Source of the DNA: Flavobacterium sp.
GTDB taxonomy: Bacteria; Bacteroidota; Bacteroidia; Flavobacteriales; Flavobacteriaceae
Reading direction: 5' to 3'
DNA: 45,245 nucleotides
NCBI GenBank assembly: GCA_030591585.1
Contig: JAUVAS010000014.1
Span: 1-45,245, forward strand
Shown here: piece after piece, positions 7,826-16,827 of the stretch
Layout: each line of letters opens with the position of its first letter
How positions within the stretch are numbered: position 1 is the stretch's first letter
Translations under genes and position numbers: made by a program
The notes under the pieces: model-generated
The model's database searches: none
What the model was told of the DNA's origin: nothing
The model's input: only the letters and a program-made list of their open reading frames with translations

Positions 7826-10635
7826 TAATACCACTGCCTTGAAAATAGACCAAATAGTGTACTGGGGTCTATAGTAATGATAAACCGAATTCTTTCTTCA
7901 TAGCGTGATTGTCCCATTTCCCACCCCGTTGTTGAATATACTGGAAAAAATATTTCAAAATAATCTTCTACCAATGCCAATCGTATTCCACTATCGAATA
8001 ATGTTTCTGTACCCAAATTTTTATTGTTTATCAAGCCTATATCTCCATAAGCGTGTATCCACCTCCAAATGTTAGTACTTACATTAGCGGTTGTCATCCA
8101 AGTATTAGAGAATGCGGGAGCTAATTGTGATTTAAATCCACCTTCTGCAATAATTAATTGTTGACTAAAAAAACCAGTATCTTCACTTCTTCCATAGTAA
8201 TTATAATCAAAAAGGTAATCGGTTGGGCGATCTAAAGCAAAGCTAAAAAAGTCATTATTTACATTGGTGTTATTTTTAAGAAATACCCCCGCAAAAACTC
8301 GTACATTAATTTGGCGATTATTTAAAAACAGCTTTCTGTATTTTAAGGTAGCGGAAACTTTACTGAATTCTGACGATATTTGATAATCAAAATTTGCTCT
8401 GTAATGATTTATTAAATTTGGATTTGAATAGGTATACCTAAAATTAAACACGCTGTAATTAGGAGTTTCTAATGGTTTGTTAGGATTTTTATCTCTTTCG
8501 ATAGTTACATTCCGTAAAGAGATAAAATGTTTTTTATTATTTCGTAAATTATTTTTATCTCTAAATGAAAATATTACAAACGGACTAATTCGTTTAAAGA
8601 ATAATCCTTCGTCATAAGAAAAATAGCTTCCCGAAATTCCTGCTTTTATTTTGTATAAACTACTAAATTCTGGACGTTTATTGTAAATTAAAGACCCACT
8701 ACCAACAATGGTTTTAGATCTAAATGCCCATAGAGGCTCTAGCCTGTATTGAAATGTTTTTGGTAAAATAGTTTTATTATACAGTTTTGGACCTAATGCC
8801 AAACCATCATACACATTAAAACCATATTCTGGCATGATAAAAATTTGATGGTATTTTGGGTCTTCAACATCTTTAAACAATCTAAACTGAACAGGTTTGT
8901 TTAAAAATCCTTTTACTTTTTTGTAGTTGTTTCGTTGGTTAAACTCTGGGATTACCCCTTCGTAATTAAGAGCGATTTTTCGGATGTCTTTGGAGGGAAG
9001 GGTTATTGTAACTGAAGAGTCTAAAGGAGCTAACCATTCTTTATAGATAATTTCTTTTTTGTTAATTCCGTAGATAGAAATGGGTAGTTTTTTATTTCTT
9101 TTATTCACTACTTCTATAGAAATTGAATCACCAGAAATTGTAGGTTTCTTTAAATTGAAATCGATAGAGCTTCGGTTGTTTATATAATCTTCAAAAAACC
9201 AATCTACAGGTAAATCGGTATTGTTTTCTAAGTATTTCTGAAATGCTAATGATGTTATAGGTTTTAATTTGTTTTCGGTATAAAATTGTTTGATACTGTT
9301 TAATACCGCATCTTTCCCTAAATAATCATCCAAGTAATTTAATCCGCTTCCTCCATAATAATCATTGGCAATATTTTTATTGAATTTGAGAAGGGAGTCT
9401 TTTGGAGTGGTTAATTTCTGCATTAGATTGCTTCTGGCAATATTCATATATAAAAATGAATATTGATCATTAAACTCCAGTTGTGAAGCGTGGAACCATC
9501 GTACCACCCACAGATTAGTTAAATTACCCAAAAGCTTCATATCTGGATAATAGGTTTCTACATAATCTATCATTATATAAATTTGTAGAGAGCCCAATAA
9601 CCAATAATCATCCCTTGGGTTGATAGCTAGCGTGTTTTCTAAATAGGTACGGCTTATAATTTTTAAGACTTCAATATCGTACTCAAATCCATCTGGAAAA
9701 GGGCTAATGAATTCTGGCAGTAAATTAAGGCCATACACAGGATTGCGTTTATAATCAATCTCACTAAGCATCATTTTATCAAAAGGGTAGTCGCCTAACT
9801 TTTCATCTAAAAAGTGAACCACTCTGTCTATTACTAAAGCCTTAATAGGGGGAGTAACTTTTTTATGAGTAAGGTTGGTGATTATCTCTAGCTTGTCTGT
9901 TTGAATATGTTTAAAATCTGAAGTTTTTAATAAATGCAATTTAACCTGCATTCTATCTTTTCCAGTAAGTTTTGTAATTCTGTAGTTTTCTAAAATGTTT
10001 TCTGAAACTACCTCTAAATCTGAAACTATCGAAAAATAAGTAGGCGTTTGAAAAGTAATATCAAAGGTTGAAGGTGTTAAATACGAATCGTTTAAATCTT
10101 TATTACTGTAAGCGTGCCATTCTCCATCGAAAACCGCAGGTGACAAATACCAATATCTAATTTTAAAATCACCACTATTGGTAATCCCGTAGCGTGTAAA
10201 TTTATCGTCTGGAAGTATAACGCTATACTCAATTTTTAAGGTGTAGGTCTCTCCAGGTTGTAGTGTTTTATTAAGTTTAACTCTTACAATATCAACCTCA
10301 TCACCTCGTAACCAAACCAACTCTTTAGCCTTATTATTTTTGATGCTATAAATAGTAGAGTGCCCTCTGTTTTTGTTTTTTTCAAAATGAAAATTGCTTT
10401 CATAGTTTTCAGAAAAACGTTGCGCTAGGGGAGTTGTTTTACTGGAAAAACTGTTTGCCCAGTCGTTTAAATAAATTTCGTTTAAAGGTGTGTTAGAATG
10501 ATTTTTATAGACAATCTCTTGTGAAATGATGATGGTTCTTAATTCGGGTTCAAGCGTTGCGTCAATAGCGATATGATGTTGTGCTTTAGCTAAAGTAACA
10601 ACTAATAAACCAATAACTAGTATAAAATATTTCAC
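7825..10635 (-). CDS. M1-peptidase-like (inactive) domain fused to outer-membrane beta-barrel
   Basis: This is about 936 residues with a signal peptide. The first part (to about residue 560) follows the M1 aminopeptidase plan: an N-terminal beta-sandwich, then a gluzincin-like domain. The catalytic elements are missing. Where HExxH is expected the protein reads IISRTYLEN (about 328-336), and the glutamate helix reads GSLQIYIMIDY. No HExxH occurs anywhere. The last 300 or so residues alternate polar and aromatic residues in strand-sized blocks and end in -RQWY, as outer-membrane barrels do. The start is GTG 10635 or the TTG at 10641; the latter abuts the stop of the upstream gene, so translation is probably coupled. 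It may be a surface binding or scaffold protein rather than a protease. Confidence 0.65.
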   Translation of the reverse strand: MKYFILVIGLLVVTLAKAQHHIAIDATLEPELRTIIISQEIVYKNHSNTPLNEIYLNDWANSFSSKTTPLAQRFSENYESNFHFEKNKNRGHSTIYSIKNNKAKELVWLRGDEVDIVRVKLNKTLQPGETYTLKIEYSVILPDDKFTRYGITNSGDFKIRYWYLSPAVFDGEWHAYSNKDLNDSYLTPSTFDITFQTPTYFSIVSDLEVVSENILENYRITKLTGKDRMQVKLHLLKTSDFKHIQTDKLEIITNLTHKKVTPPIKALVIDRVVHFLDEKLGDYPFDKMMLSEIDYKRNPVYGLNLLPEFISPFPDGFEYDIEVLKIISRTYLENTLAINPRDDYWLLGSLQIYIMIDYVETYYPDMKLLGNLTNLWVVRWFHASQLEFNDQYSFLYMNIARSNLMQKLTTPKDSLLKFNKNIANDYYGGSGLNYLDDYLGKDAVLNSIKQFYTENKLKPITSLAFQKYLENNTDLPVDWFFEDYINNRSSIDFNLKKPTISGDSISIEVVNKRNKKLPISIYGINKKEIIYKEWLAPLDSSVTITLPSKDIRKIALNYEGVIPEFNQRNNYKKVKGFLNKPVQFRLFKDVEDPKYHQIFIMPEYGFNVYDGLALGPKLYNKTILPKTFQYRLEPLWAFRSKTIVGSGSLIYNKRPEFSSLYKIKAGISGSYFSYDEGLFFKRISPFVIFSFRDKNNLRNNKKHFISLRNVTIERDKNPNKPLETPNYSVFNFRYTYSNPNLINHYRANFDYQISSEFSKVSATLKYRKLFLNNRQINVRVFAGVFLKNNTNVNNDFFSFALDRPTDYLFDYNYYGRSEDTGFFSQQLIIAEGGFKSQLAPAFSNTWMTTANVSTNIWRWIHAYGDIGLINNKNLGTETLFDSGIRLALVEDYFEIFFPVYSTTGWEMGQSRYEERIRFIITIDPSTLFGLFSRQWY

Positions 10636-10641
10636 CTTCAA

Positions 10642-11880
10642 TTACCTTTTAATAAATTTTAATACGGCCCCATTTGGAATGTTTGTTTTTATATAGAACA
10701 GTCCACTTTGTAAAAACGATACATCAAAAATGATACTATTTTCATTTTCAGCATCATATTCTAGTACTTTTTGTCCTAATGAATTGTAAATGATGAAGGT
10801 TACCTTTTCTGAATATTCTTCAGAAACAGAAATGATTAATTGATTGGTGACTAACGTATTTATAATTGAAATCACATTACTGGTAACAAATTCGGGTGAA
10901 CTTAATATAAATTCTTTGTTGGTTTCTAATTCCATAATTACAGGAAGATGATCGCTCATATTGTATAAGTTATCTCTTGTTTCTTGACTGTAAATCCCGG
11001 TACAGTTCTCATTATTTATATTTTCATTATAACAGTTTCCGTTATTTCCGAAGGAATGATAGGTGTCTGTTATAAAGTGCATTTTTGGGTCACTTTCCAT
11101 ATTTTCTGACATGGTAATAAAATCAAATCTATCATCTAATCCGCCACCAGCACCCGCTCCAAAAGGGCCAGAACTTATCCGGGTGCTTTGTGTGTGGATG
11201 TCTTGAAAATCTTCATTATTATGCCAAGCACCAAGTGTATGTATGGGGTCTACCATTACAATGGCGTTGGTTTCATCTAACAATTCTATATATGCGGGCT
11301 CTATAGAACTGTACAAATTAAAATCTCCTGCAAAAATTACAAAAGAGTTTGGGTCAACAGACTCTAGGTGTGTTGTAAGTTCTGTTACCATATCTAATCG
11401 GAGGTTTTGATTTTCTGAACCTTGACTAGATTTTAAATGAGTTACATATAAATCTAAAAATACAGGGTCTGAATCTTGATCTACGGTATTCAGCTTTAAT
11501 AAATACCTATTAATATCTCTAACTTCTGTAATAATCACTTCTGAAGTCTCTAAACTAAATTTAGATGTTTTATAATACATCATTTGCTGTAGATCTGAAC
11601 CGCTTGATTGATTGGTAATATATTCTGCTCTTGAATAGGTATTACTTTGATAATTTAATGATACGGTTAAAATTTCTTCTGCACCAGCTTCTCCTTGTAA
11701 TTCGCAAATCATAAAAATATCGGGTTCATATTCATCGAGAATATCTCTTAAAATTAAAGATCGATTTGCTGGATTAGCAAAAGGAAACTCCAATACATTA
11801 TAAAACATGGTTTTAATGGTCTCTTGAGCATTAACAGTAAAAGCAAATAAAAAGAGGGTACTATAGAGTATGCTTTTCAT
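10642..11880 (-). CDS. Secreted endonuclease/exonuclease/phosphatase-family protein with T9SS sorting domain
   Basis: The 412-residue protein has a signal peptide (1-19) and an EEP fold with its metal and catalytic residues: Asn28 (FYNV), Glu60 (ICELQ), His148 (THLK), Asp186 and Asn188 (GDFN) and Asp310-His311 (SDHLP). This family includes DNase I-like nucleases and phospholipid or phosphate-ester phosphatases, and the substrate is not obvious. From about residue 335 a beta-rich tail with YNSLGQKV and a final KFIKR matches the type A C-terminal sorting signal of T9SS, so the enzyme is probably released or attached at the cell surface. The M1-like barrel gene starts directly after its stop, implying one transcript. 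Confidence 0.85.
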   Translation of the reverse strand: MKSILYSTLFLFAFTVNAQETIKTMFYNVLEFPFANPANRSLILRDILDEYEPDIFMICELQGEAGAEEILTVSLNYQSNTYSRAEYITNQSSGSDLQQMMYYKTSKFSLETSEVIITEVRDINRYLLKLNTVDQDSDPVFLDLYVTHLKSSQGSENQNLRLDMVTELTTHLESVDPNSFVIFAGDFNLYSSIEPAYIELLDETNAIVMVDPIHTLGAWHNNEDFQDIHTQSTRISSGPFGAGAGGGLDDRFDFITMSENMESDPKMHFITDTYHSFGNNGNCYNENINNENCTGIYSQETRDNLYNMSDHLPVIMELETNKEFILSSPEFVTSNVISIINTLVTNQLIISVSEEYSEKVTFIIYNSLGQKVLEYDAENENSIIFDVSFLQSGLFYIKTNIPNGAVLKFIKR

Positions 11881-11911
11881 AGCGAAAGGGGAGTTGAAAA
11901 GGGTGTTTTAA

Positions 11912-12607
11912 TTAAAAGTTAGGACTCAGATTATATTTCTTATAGAAGTTATTTAAAATGTCAATTACTTCATCTTCTGTATCTACCAAATCTACTAAAT
12001 GTAGATCGTCTGGGCTTACATTTCCACTCGATTCTAATAAGGTTTTTTTAATCCAATCTACCAATCCTCCCCAAAATTCAGTTCCTACTAATATGATAGG
12101 AAACTTTCTGATTTTATTAGTTTGAATCAGGGTCAATGCTTCAAAAAACTCATCTAATGTGCCAAATCCTCCAGGCATAACTACAAACCCTTGAGAATAC
12201 TTTACAAACATTACCTTTCTAACAAAAAAGTAATCAAAATCGATGCTTTTATCACTATCTATATAAGGGTTGTCATGTTGCTCAAAAGGGAGTGTAATAT
12301 TTAACCCTACAGAAGTTCCACCTGCATTGTGCGCTCCTTTATTTCCGGCTTCCATAATACCGGGACCTCCACCTGTAATAACGCCATATCCATTTTCGGT
12401 AAGTTTTCCTGCAATTTTTTCTGCCAGTTGATAGTATTTGTTATCTGGTTTTGTTCTAGCTGAGCCGTAAATAGATACACAAGGCCCTATTTTACTTAAT
12501 TTTTCATACCCATTAACAAATTCTCCCATTATCTTGAAGATTGCCCAAGAGTCATTTGTTTTTACTTCATTCCAGTTTTTTGGATTTCTTTCTTTTTTCA
12601 TATTCAT
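11912..12607 (-). CDS. LOG-family (TIGR00730) Rossmann protein, putative nucleotide 5'-monophosphate nucleosidase
   Basis: The 231-residue cytoplasmic protein carries both signatures of the lysine-decarboxylase-like/LOG family: GGGPGIMEAGNKGA (79-92) and PGGFGTLDE (145-153). Proteins with the PGGxGTxxE motif hydrolyse the N-glycosidic bond of nucleoside 5'-monophosphates, in plants the cytokinin forms. In bacteria the substrate is often unsettled. The older name lysine decarboxylase should not be used. Start codons at 12607 and 12601 (ATG AAT ATG) are both possible. A 5-bp hairpin (12610-12623) sits directly before the first, and a TAGCTTTG box (12677-12670) overlaps the uvrA stop upstream. 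Confidence 0.82.
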   Translation of the reverse strand: MNMKKERNPKNWNEVKTNDSWAIFKIMGEFVNGYEKLSKIGPCVSIYGSARTKPDNKYYQLAEKIAGKLTENGYGVITGGGPGIMEAGNKGAHNAGGTSVGLNITLPFEQHDNPYIDSDKSIDFDYFFVRKVMFVKYSQGFVVMPGGFGTLDEFFEALTLIQTNKIRKFPIILVGTEFWGGLVDWIKKTLLESSGNVSPDDLHLVDLVDTEDEVIDILNNFYKKYNLSPNF

Positions 12608-12609
12608 AT

Positions 12610-12623
12610 CCCGAGAAGTCGGG
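12610..12623. repeat. Short G+C-rich hairpin directly before the LOG gene start
   Basis: CCCGA and TCGGG pair around a four-base loop GAAG. On the minus strand the hairpin ends 3 bases before the ATG at 12607, where a ribosome would land. It could dampen translation or simply be a small dispersed palindrome. Confidence 0.4.
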
Positions 12624-12674
12624 TAACTTATTAAGTTATAATTTTTGTTTCTGTAAAATAGCCTGTAAACAAAG

Positions 12675-15506
12675 CTAATGTAATTCTTTTTTAAGGAAAT
12701 GAGCCGTGTGGCTTTTCTTGATTTTAATAATTTCTTCGGGAGTTCCTTTTGCTAATATCTTTCCTCCTTTTTTTCCGCCTTCTGGCCCAATATCGATGAT
12801 GTAATCTACGGTTTTAATTACATCAAGATTGTGCTCAATAATGAGTACGGTGTTTCCTTTATTTACTAACTTGTTTAACACCACTAATAAAACTCTAATA
12901 TCTTCAAAATGCAATCCTGTTGTAGGTTCATCTAAAATATAAAATGTGTTTCCTGTATCTCTTTTTGAAAGCTCTGTAGCGAGTTTTATACGTTGTGCTT
13001 CGCCACCAGATAAAGTGGTTGATTGTTGTCCTAAAGTGATATAACCTAAACCAACATCTTCAATGGTTTTTAATTTTCTATAGATCTTTGGGATGTGTTC
13101 AAACAATTTGCAAGAGTCTTCAATCGTCATATCCAATACATCGAAAATTGATTTTCCTTTGTATTTTATTTCTAGCGTTTCTCTGTTAAAACGTTTTCCT
13201 AAACAGGTTTCACACTCCACATATACATCTGGAAGAAAACTCATTTCTATGACTCTCAATCCTCCACCTTTACAGGTTTCACATCTTCCGCCAGTCACAT
13301 TAAAACTGAATCTTCCTGGCTTATAACCACGAATCAATGCTTCTGGAACTTTAGCAAAAAGGTTTCGTATTTCCGAAAAAACTCCTGTATACGTAGCCGG
13401 GTTTGAGCGTGGTGTACGACCAATAGGTGACTGATTGATATCGATTACTTTATCAATATTTTTTAAACCTTCTATTTTTTTATAAGGCATTGGCTTTTTA
13501 ACTCCTCTAAAAAAATAGGCATTTAAAATAGGGTAGAGGGTTTCATTAATCAAAGTGGATTTTCCGCTTCCTGAAACTCCCGTAACACCTATCATCATTC
13601 CTAAAGGAATATCTATCGATACATTTTTTAAGTTATGACCTGTTGCTCCCGAAAGGCGTAACGTTTTTCCGTTACCTTTTCGTCTTTCTTTTGGGATTGC
13701 AATTTCTCTTCTTCCGTTAAGGTAATCTGCTGTAAGTGTATGGTGGTGTAAAATTTCTTTTGGAGTGCCTTCAGAATCTATTTCACCTCCGTGTTTTCCA
13801 GCGGCAGGACCTATATCGATTACCCAATCTGCGCTTTCAATCATCTCTTTATCGTGTTCTACCACAATAATAGAGTTTCCAATAGCTTTTAAAGCAAGTA
13901 AAGACTGAATTAGTTTCGCGTTATCGCGCTGGTGTAACCCTATACTTGGTTCGTCTAAAATATAGAGTACTCCCACTAATTGTGAGCCTATTTGAGTTGC
14001 CAACCTAATACGTTGTGCCTCTCCTCCAGAAAGTGATTTTGAGCTTCTGTCTAATGCTAAATAGGTAAGTCCTACATCTATTAAAAATTGTAATCTAGAG
14101 TTAACTTCTTTAATAATTTCTTCGGCAATTTTAAGTTGATTTCCTGAAATGTTTTTACTTAAAGTCTGAAACCATTTAGCCAAGTCAATAATATCCATAT
14201 GTGCCAATTCAGCTATATTTTTATCATTGACTTTAAAATAGAGAGATTCTTTCCGAAGTCTGGCGCCGTTACATTCTGGGCAATCTACATGATCCATATA
14301 CTCCTTTGCCCAACGTTTTAGAGATTTAGATTCATTGTCTTTAAATGTGTTCTGAAGGAAAGTAACAATGCCTTCAAAATCTATTTTGTAATTTCTAGTA
14401 ATACCAAGGGTTTTTGAAGCGACTTCAAATTTTTCTTCGGTTCCGTAAAAAATGATATTTACTGCTTCTTTAGGGATTTTATTAAAGGGATCGCTCAGCT
14501 TAAAATGATAGCGATGTGCAATTAATTCTAACTGTTTAAAAACCCAGTTTTGCTTTTCTGAACCTTGTGGAGCCAATGCTCCTTGATTGATAGAAATGTT
14601 TTTATTGGGAACAATTTTATCGAGATTTACTTCGTATAACTTCCCGAGTCCTTTACATTTTGGACACATTCCTTTTGGAGAATTAAATGAGAAATTATTG
14701 GGCTCAGGGTTAGGGTAGGAGACGCCACTGGAAGGGCACATTAACGAACGACTAAAATAACGAGCTTTGTCAGTTTCAAAATCTAATATCATGATCACAT
14801 CTTCTCCGTGATACATTGCAGTTACTATGGTTTCACTTAATCGCCTGTTGTTTAGCGTTTCTTTGGTGATTTTAAGTCGGTCAATCACAATTTCAATATC
14901 GTGATTTTTGTACCGATCTAATTTCATTCCTTTTACTAGATCCCGAACTTCTCCATCTACTCTAACTTTTAAAAATCCTTGCTTTGCAATTTGCTGAAAC
15001 AACTCTCTATAATGTCCTTTTCTAGAGCGAACTACTGGTGCTAAAACAGACACTTTTTTACCTTCAAAATCTTTTAAAATTAAATTCTGAACTTGCTCAT
15101 CGCTATAACTTACCATTTTTTCTCCTGTGTTATAACTGTAGGCATCACTTGCTCTGGCGTAAAGGAGTCTTAAAAAGTCATAAATTTCGGTAATGGTACC
15201 CACCGTAGAGCGAGGACTTTTACTGGTGGTTTTTTGTTCAATAGCAATAACAGGAGAAAGCCCCTCAATTTTATCTACATCTGGACGTTCTAATCCGCCC
15301 AAAAACTGACGTGCATACGCAGAAAATGTTTCAATATAACGTCGTTGCCCTTCGGCATAAATGGTGTCGAAGGCAAGCGATGATTTTCCACTCCCAGAAA
15401 GGCCCGTGATTACCACTAGTTTTTCTCTTGGAATCTTTACATCTATGTTCTTCAAATTATGAACTCTCGCCCCAAGAACTTCAATATATCCCTCATTTTT
15501 TGCCAT
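12675..15506 (-). CDS. uvrA: Excinuclease ABC subunit A
   Basis: UvrA is the damage-recognition ATPase of nucleotide excision repair and works as a dimer with UvrB. The frame opens at TTG 15515, but the ATG at 15506 ([10 protein letters not shown]) is preferred, giving 943 residues, the usual length. Two ABC modules are complete: Walker [10 protein letters not shown] and later GVSGSGKST, signatures [12 protein letters not shown] and [12 protein letters not shown], and Walker [11 protein letters not shown] and [10 protein letters not shown]. The C-terminal zinc module has all four Cys (CETC and CETC). The module in the first half reads CPSS...CPKC, with Ser in place of the second Cys. A TACCTTTG box (15520-15513) ends 6 bases before the ATG, so the mRNA may have almost no leader. 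Confidence 0.97.
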   Translation of the reverse strand: MAKNEGYIEVLGARVHNLKNIDVKIPREKLVVITGLSGSGKSSLAFDTIYAEGQRRYIETFSAYARQFLGGLERPDVDKIEGLSPVIAIEQKTTSKSPRSTVGTITEIYDFLRLLYARASDAYSYNTGEKMVSYSDEQVQNLILKDFEGKKVSVLAPVVRSRKGHYRELFQQIAKQGFLKVRVDGEVRDLVKGMKLDRYKNHDIEIVIDRLKITKETLNNRRLSETIVTAMYHGEDVIMILDFETDKARYFSRSLMCPSSGVSYPNPEPNNFSFNSPKGMCPKCKGLGKLYEVNLDKIVPNKNISINQGALAPQGSEKQNWVFKQLELIAHRYHFKLSDPFNKIPKEAVNIIFYGTEEKFEVASKTLGITRNYKIDFEGIVTFLQNTFKDNESKSLKRWAKEYMDHVDCPECNGARLRKESLYFKVNDKNIAELAHMDIIDLAKWFQTLSKNISGNQLKIAEEIIKEVNSRLQFLIDVGLTYLALDRSSKSLSGGEAQRIRLATQIGSQLVGVLYILDEPSIGLHQRDNAKLIQSLLALKAIGNSIIVVEHDKEMIESADWVIDIGPAAGKHGGEIDSEGTPKEILHHHTLTADYLNGRREIAIPKERRKGNGKTLRLSGATGHNLKNVSIDIPLGMMIGVTGVSGSGKSTLINETLYPILNAYFFRGVKKPMPYKKIEGLKNIDKVIDINQSPIGRTPRSNPATYTGVFSEIRNLFAKVPEALIRGYKPGRFSFNVTGGRCETCKGGGLRVIEMSFLPDVYVECETCLGKRFNRETLEIKYKGKSIFDVLDMTIEDSCKLFEHIPKIYRKLKTIEDVGLGYITLGQQSTTLSGGEAQRIKLATELSKRDTGNTFYILDEPTTGLHFEDIRVLLVVLNKLVNKGNTVLIIEHNLDVIKTVDYIIDIGPEGGKKGGKILAKGTPEEIIKIKKSHTAHFLKKELH

Positions 15507-15512
15507 AGCTTG

Positions 15513-15520
15513 CAAAGGTA
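15513..15520 (-). promoter_or_regulatory. Candidate -7 box for uvrA
   Basis: On the minus strand this reads TACCTTTG, a full TAnnTTTG match. It ends 6 bases before the ATG at 15506 and overlaps the alternative TTG start. If used, it supports the ATG start and a near-leaderless transcript. No good -33 TTG was found. Confidence 0.35.
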
Positions 15521-15625
15521 AATAATTTCCTTCTGAAATTTGTTAATGTGTTCTTTAGTTATTATTCGGAGTTTGAGTGCCCGACGGAGGAGGGGGTATT
15601 GAAAACGGAGATGCTAATTAAGAAG

Positions 15626-16639
15626 TTAACTATTAACTTCTTTTGATAGAAATTGATAAAACGTAGTTGCCAAAAAGAAGAGAATACTTACTACTGAAGC
15701 GTAACTAATCACTAACAGAATGATTGGTAAATTGAATAAAAGAAATCCTAAAGGAAGCAGTACTCCAAATACAACTAGAAATAAGAAAATGGAATACAAA
15801 TAGTTTAAAATACGTGGTAAACTGGTATTTACATTGTCTTGTAGCTGATATAATTTTGGAATTACATCATTAGACATATAATCTCCTAATTTTGATAAAA
15901 ACACTTCGTTGAAGGAAGAATCTTCAAAAGTTTCAGGATCTATAGAGTTTGCCAAGGCTATAATCTTATCTTGATGTCTTTCAAAAACGGCTTCAATGTC
16001 TAATGTTTCTTTGTAAATTCCGAATTTATAACCAAAATAATACAGAAGTCCAGAACCACATTTATGTTCTAACCATTTTTCAAGAATAGCTCTATCATAT
16101 ATTTTAGGAAACGAAATATTTTTAGGTAATTTTCGCTCTTTAGGCTTCGTCATTAATAATGACTTTAATTCAAGGTATAAGTTCTCGGTGTCTCCATAGT
16201 GGTGACTTTCCTGAAGAAATTCGATTGCCAATTTTGATTTTCCTTTGTAAAACTCTTTTACTTCAAAGAAATTTAAGCCTTCATATTCGTCGTCTATATA
16301 TTCTTTAAGACCAGGGAGCCACATTTTAGATTGTAAAAGGAGACTTACGATTTCTCTAAAGTTGTGCATTTTCTGAGTTATCTTGCTAAGACTATCAATA
16401 ACAAGAACTCGATTATTCTTTAAACCTAAAGCTGAAGAAGCTAAATAGACCATTATTATTGCAGCAAGAAATCCACTGATACTAATAAAAATGGTAGAAA
16501 TATTAGTAAGTGATGTGGTGAAATCTGGAGTGGTAGTTGTTTTTTGCCAGAGAAGAAAAACTAACGTAATGCAAAGAAGTCCACTAAATACTAGTGGAAC
16601 AAGGGCATACAAATCTTTAAATAAAGATTTCTCTCTCAT
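15626..16639 (-). CDS. Membrane protein of unknown function, four predicted helices
   Basis: I do not recognise this 337-residue protein. It has two N-terminal hydrophobic segments (about 12-30 and 45-68), a charged, mostly helical middle of about 215 residues rich in Lys and Glu, and two C-terminal segments (about 285-305 and 308-330). This layout suggests two hairpins in the inner membrane with a large cytoplasmic middle domain. There is no enzyme motif and no signal peptide. It stands alone between uvrA and ggt on the minus strand. A CAAAAGTA sequence at 16727-16734 (TACTTTTG on the minus strand) may be its -7 box, leaving a leader of about 80 bases. Confidence 0.6.
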   Translation of the reverse strand: MREKSLFKDLYALVPLVFSGLLCITLVFLLWQKTTTTPDFTTSLTNISTIFISISGFLAAIIMVYLASSALGLKNNRVLVIDSLSKITQKMHNFREIVSLLLQSKMWLPGLKEYIDDEYEGLNFFEVKEFYKGKSKLAIEFLQESHHYGDTENLYLELKSLLMTKPKERKLPKNISFPKIYDRAILEKWLEHKCGSGLLYYFGYKFGIYKETLDIEAVFERHQDKIIALANSIDPETFEDSSFNEVFLSKLGDYMSNDVIPKLYQLQDNVNTSLPRILNYLYSIFLFLVVFGVLLPLGFLLFNLPIILLVISYASVVSILFFLATTFYQFLSKEVNS

Positions 16640-16827
16640 TAACTACGTTTAATAAATTGCTTTAGAAATGTATTTTGTAATACCTCTTGAGCATATTTAT
16701 AATGATTAAAATTTAATTAGGGATTCCAAAAGTAGGATATTTCTTTAATATATGTAGTAAAAAGACTACATTTCGATATAAAGCACCTTTAGTCGATAAA
16801 CTGTAAAAGTATTGTTAAGTATTGCTT

